Shown: positions 63,661 to 64,000 of the stretch, in pieces
Numbering within the stretch: the stretch's first letter is position 1
How the letters are laid out: every line of letters begins with the position of its first letter
Assembly: GCF_902705885.1 (NCBI RefSeq)
Contig: NZ_CACSIP010000067.1
Span: forward strand, 1 to 64,000
Length of the DNA stretch: 64,000 bases
From: Mycolicibacterium austroafricanum
Lineage (GTDB): Bacteria; Actinomycetota; Actinomycetes; Mycobacteriales; Mycobacteriaceae
Direction of reading: 5' to 3'
The notes under the pieces: model-generated
Databases searched by the model: none
What the model was told of the DNA's origin: nothing
Seen by the model: the letters and a program-made list of their open reading frames with translations, nothing else
Program-made: the position numbers and the translations under genes

Positions 63661-64000
63661 CACCGGTTCAGCTTGGGCTTCGCCTGGGCAGCCTTGAACA
63701 TATCGGCGAGTGCGGGGTCGACGTTCTTGTAATCGTTTCGGGCGATCGCGCCGTCGCGGCCGTCGACGGGGTCATATCCCAACCGGAGATCCTTGTTTTC
63801 CATGTGGAAGTACTCCCTGCCGAGCGGCAGCCGGCGGTCCTTGCGGGGTACCTCCATCCAGGCCCGCAGGAAGCAGCGCGCCTTCTTGGGGTCGTTGCTG
63901 CTGACGAAGTCCGACCGCGAGTGGCACATCGCGAAGTTGTTCGCCACCGCTGCCTCACCGGATTCCAGCCGGAATTCGACCTGCTGATCGACCAGGATAT
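63660..64000 (-). CDS. TauD/TfdA-type dioxygenase family protein, C-terminal part (truncated by window end)
   Basis: An open frame of about 112 residues running off the right edge: VEFRLESGEAAVANNFAMCHSRSDFVSSND, then ARCFLRAWMEVPRKDRRLPLGREYF. The N-N-x-x-x-C-H-S-R segment and the R-x-F-x-R-A-W motif match the C-terminal iron- and 2-oxoglutarate-binding part of TauD/TfdA-like oxygenases (late His and Arg). The first iron ligands (H-x-D) would be outside the window. It is the first visible gene of the leftward operon with the hydroxyacid dehydrogenase and hydratase. Confidence 0.75.
   Translation of the reverse strand, partial: ILVDQQVEFRLESGEAAVANNFAMCHSRSDFVSSNDPKKARCFLRAWMEVPRKDRRLPLGREYFHMENKDLRLGYDPVDGRDGAIARNDYKNVDPALADMFKAAQAKPKLNR

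Overview
The window is high-GC actinobacterial DNA, most likely from a rapidly growing environmental Mycobacterium (Mycolicibacterium type). This rests on mycothiol biosynthesis (mshC), an F420-type LLM oxidoreductase, many GTG starts and start codons placed 6-8 nt after a -10 box (leaderless style). It also rests on a run of genes whose order I recognise from M. tuberculosis Rv2117 to Rv2141c: ylxP-like, trmI, recB-like nuclease, DUF4126, hisG/hisE, metH, PAC2, SDR, mshC, cysQ, SCO1664-like, DUF3090, histidine phosphatase, uppP, Rv2137c-like, lppL, pyrD, PEBP and M20 peptidase. No rRNA, insertion sequence, prophage or CRISPR array was seen.

Layout. 1-9.4 kb: syntenic core genes interrupted by an ArsR/SRPBCC/flavodoxin operon and a sugar-porter-like transporter upstream of hisE-hisG. 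9.5-15.6 kb: a HAD phosphatase, then a purine (urate/xanthine) catabolic operon (uraH, hpxO, xdhB, xdhA) that carries what looks like an internally deleted uraD. 15.6-23.7 kb: a large secreted beta-propeller-like protein, metH and a PAC2 protein. 23.8-31.1 kb: patatin, a DUF1254 lipoprotein, an SDR, an MBL hydrolase divergent from an AraC regulator, mshC and cysQ. 31.2-40.3 kb: the compact syntenic block through uppP and pyrD to the M20 peptidase. At 40.4 kb a tRNA-Leu(GAG) marks the end of that block. A VapBC module and an acyltransferase follow.

42.8-51.8 kb is a nitrogen assimilation locus. A nitrate reductase fused to its own flavoprotein reductase and a NarK-type transporter run leftward. 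A small protein of unknown function, nirB and nirD run rightward. The shared control region has two GlnR-like boxes. Together these genes import nitrate and reduce it through nitrite to ammonium.

52-64 kb is an accessory catabolic cluster around a TetR regulator: two amidohydrolases, an LLM oxidoreductase, a nitroreductase, a dihydrodipicolinate-reductase-like enzyme, two enoyl-CoA hydratases, a hotdog thioesterase, a small/large acyl-CoA dehydrogenase pair, a 2-hydroxyacid dehydrogenase and a TauD-type dioxygenase cut by the window end. Three of its intergenic regions share the inverted repeat RYTCTC-N6/7-GAGAWY, which I propose as the TetR operator. The substrate is unknown.

The most unusual feature is at 54107-54195. 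A 14-bp unit containing the start codon of the LLM oxidoreductase gene is repeated six times between the nitroreductase stop and the LLM gene. Each extra copy reads ATG-ACG-TAT-CCA-CAA-TGA, a five-codon mini-ORF whose stop overlaps the next ATG. The result is a ladder of termination-reinitiation steps that could tune expression by copy number without changing the reading frame.
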